64,000 nucleotides of DNA. Source: Roseateles sp. SL47 (GTDB taxonomy: Bacteria; Pseudomonadota; Gammaproteobacteria; Burkholderiales; Burkholderiaceae_C). Within the stretch, counting starts at the first letter, position 1. The number at the start of each line of letters is the position of its first letter. The translations under genes and the position numbers were made by a program. The notes under the pieces are model-generated. The model was not told where the DNA came from. It was given only the letters and a program-made list of their open reading frames with translations, and made no database searches. This document shows, one piece after another, positions 63,750-64,000 of this stretch. The stretch covers positions 1,798,001 to 1,862,000 of the forward strand of contig NZ_CP113068.1 of NCBI RefSeq assembly GCF_026625885.1. Reading direction: 5' to 3'.

Positions 63750-64000
63750 TCAAGGACCTCCAGCGTGTGGTTGCCATTGGTGTAGATGCAGATCTCGCCC
63801 GCAATGACGAGCGATTGCTTGACGATGTCGGCGGCGCTCAACTCGCTGTGGTTGAGCAGCGCCTTGGCCGCCGCCTGGGCATAGGCACCACCAGAACCGA
63901 TGGCCACAATGCCTTGCTCCGGCTCCAGCACATCGCCGTTGCCAGTGATGATGAGCGAGGCGGAACGGTCCGCCACCGCCAGCATGGCCTCCAGGCGCCG
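63746..64000 (-). CDS. hslV: Proteolytic subunit HslV (5' end off window)
   Basis: C-terminal 84 residues of the threonine-protease ring of HslVU. The visible part ([56 protein letters not shown]) is the conserved C-terminal half; the catalytic N-terminal Thr lies beyond the right edge. The gene precedes hslU with ATGA overlap, the canonical order. Confidence 0.96.
   Translation of the reverse strand, partial: RRLEAMLAVADRSASLIITGNGDVLEPEQGIVAIGSGGAYAQAAAKALLNHSELSAADIVKQSLVIAGEICIYTNGNHTLEVLE

Overview
The window is high-GC (roughly two thirds G+C by eye), densely coded, and free of rRNA, tRNA, CRISPR or intact mobile elements. The gene set (LivM-LivG fusion, IcmF fused mutase, HpdA with a divergent Lrp-type regulator, a nasT-nrt-nirBD-nasA-cobA locus, several chemoreceptors, GGDEF proteins, coaX, hslVU) and the codon use point to a free-living chromosome of the order Burkholderiales, probably of the Roseateles/Mitsuaria/Rubrivivax type. 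This placement is inference from gene content; no marker gene was compared.

Layout. 1-5.6 kb: a leftward operon for a carbon-nitrogen hydrolase (amidase type) and a branched-chain/amide-type ABC importer (binding protein, LivH, fused LivM-LivG, LivF running off the left edge), with a sigma70-like promoter and an intrinsic terminator in its leader. 5.8-6.6 kb: a scar built of three gene remnants (MBL-fold hydrolase start, IS21 transposase end, Tc-toxin TcA end). 6.6-12.7 kb: fatty acyl-CoA ligase, lipase-like hydrolase, 4-hydroxyphenylpyruvate dioxygenase with its Lrp-type regulator, an HDOD protein and two small proteins. 13.1-21.4 kb: an aromatic catabolic island (extradiol-type dioxygenase, flavin hydroxylase, fumarylacetoacetase-like hydrolase, aldehyde dehydrogenase, IclR and AraC regulators, and an MpaB-like oxygenase), with matching operator-like palindromes in two promoter regions and a 26-bp palindrome before the oxygenase gene.

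21.4-24.2 kb: a tight three-gene unit of methyltransferase, sulfotransferase and arginase-like protein. 24.5-29.0 kb: an overlapping operon of a solute-binding-like protein, a membrane histidine kinase, a single-domain response regulator and a REC-kinase-REC hybrid, none with a DNA-binding output domain. 29.0-43.1 kb: mixed housekeeping and signalling genes (EF-G-like GTPase, PQQ-type sugar dehydrogenase with two in-frame tandem repeats at its start, two paralogous acetyltransferases, a degenerate and an intact GGDEF protein, GlxA-type regulator with rhodanese, CreA, a DUF72 remnant, ChaA antiporter, chemoreceptor).

43.5-57.7 kb: isobutyryl-CoA mutase IcmF with a LiuR-like site in its promoter, then the nitrate assimilation block: an ANTAR regulator (NasT type), a leader with a sigma54-like promoter, a hairpin whose hexaloop fits the ANTAR pattern and a terminator, then nitrate ABC transporter, NirB, NirD, NasA and uroporphyrinogen-III methyltransferase, which supplies siroheme for NirB. 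57.7-64 kb: an MFS protein, a second chemoreceptor, CoaX, a nucleotidyltransferase and hslVU with a clear bidirectional terminator.
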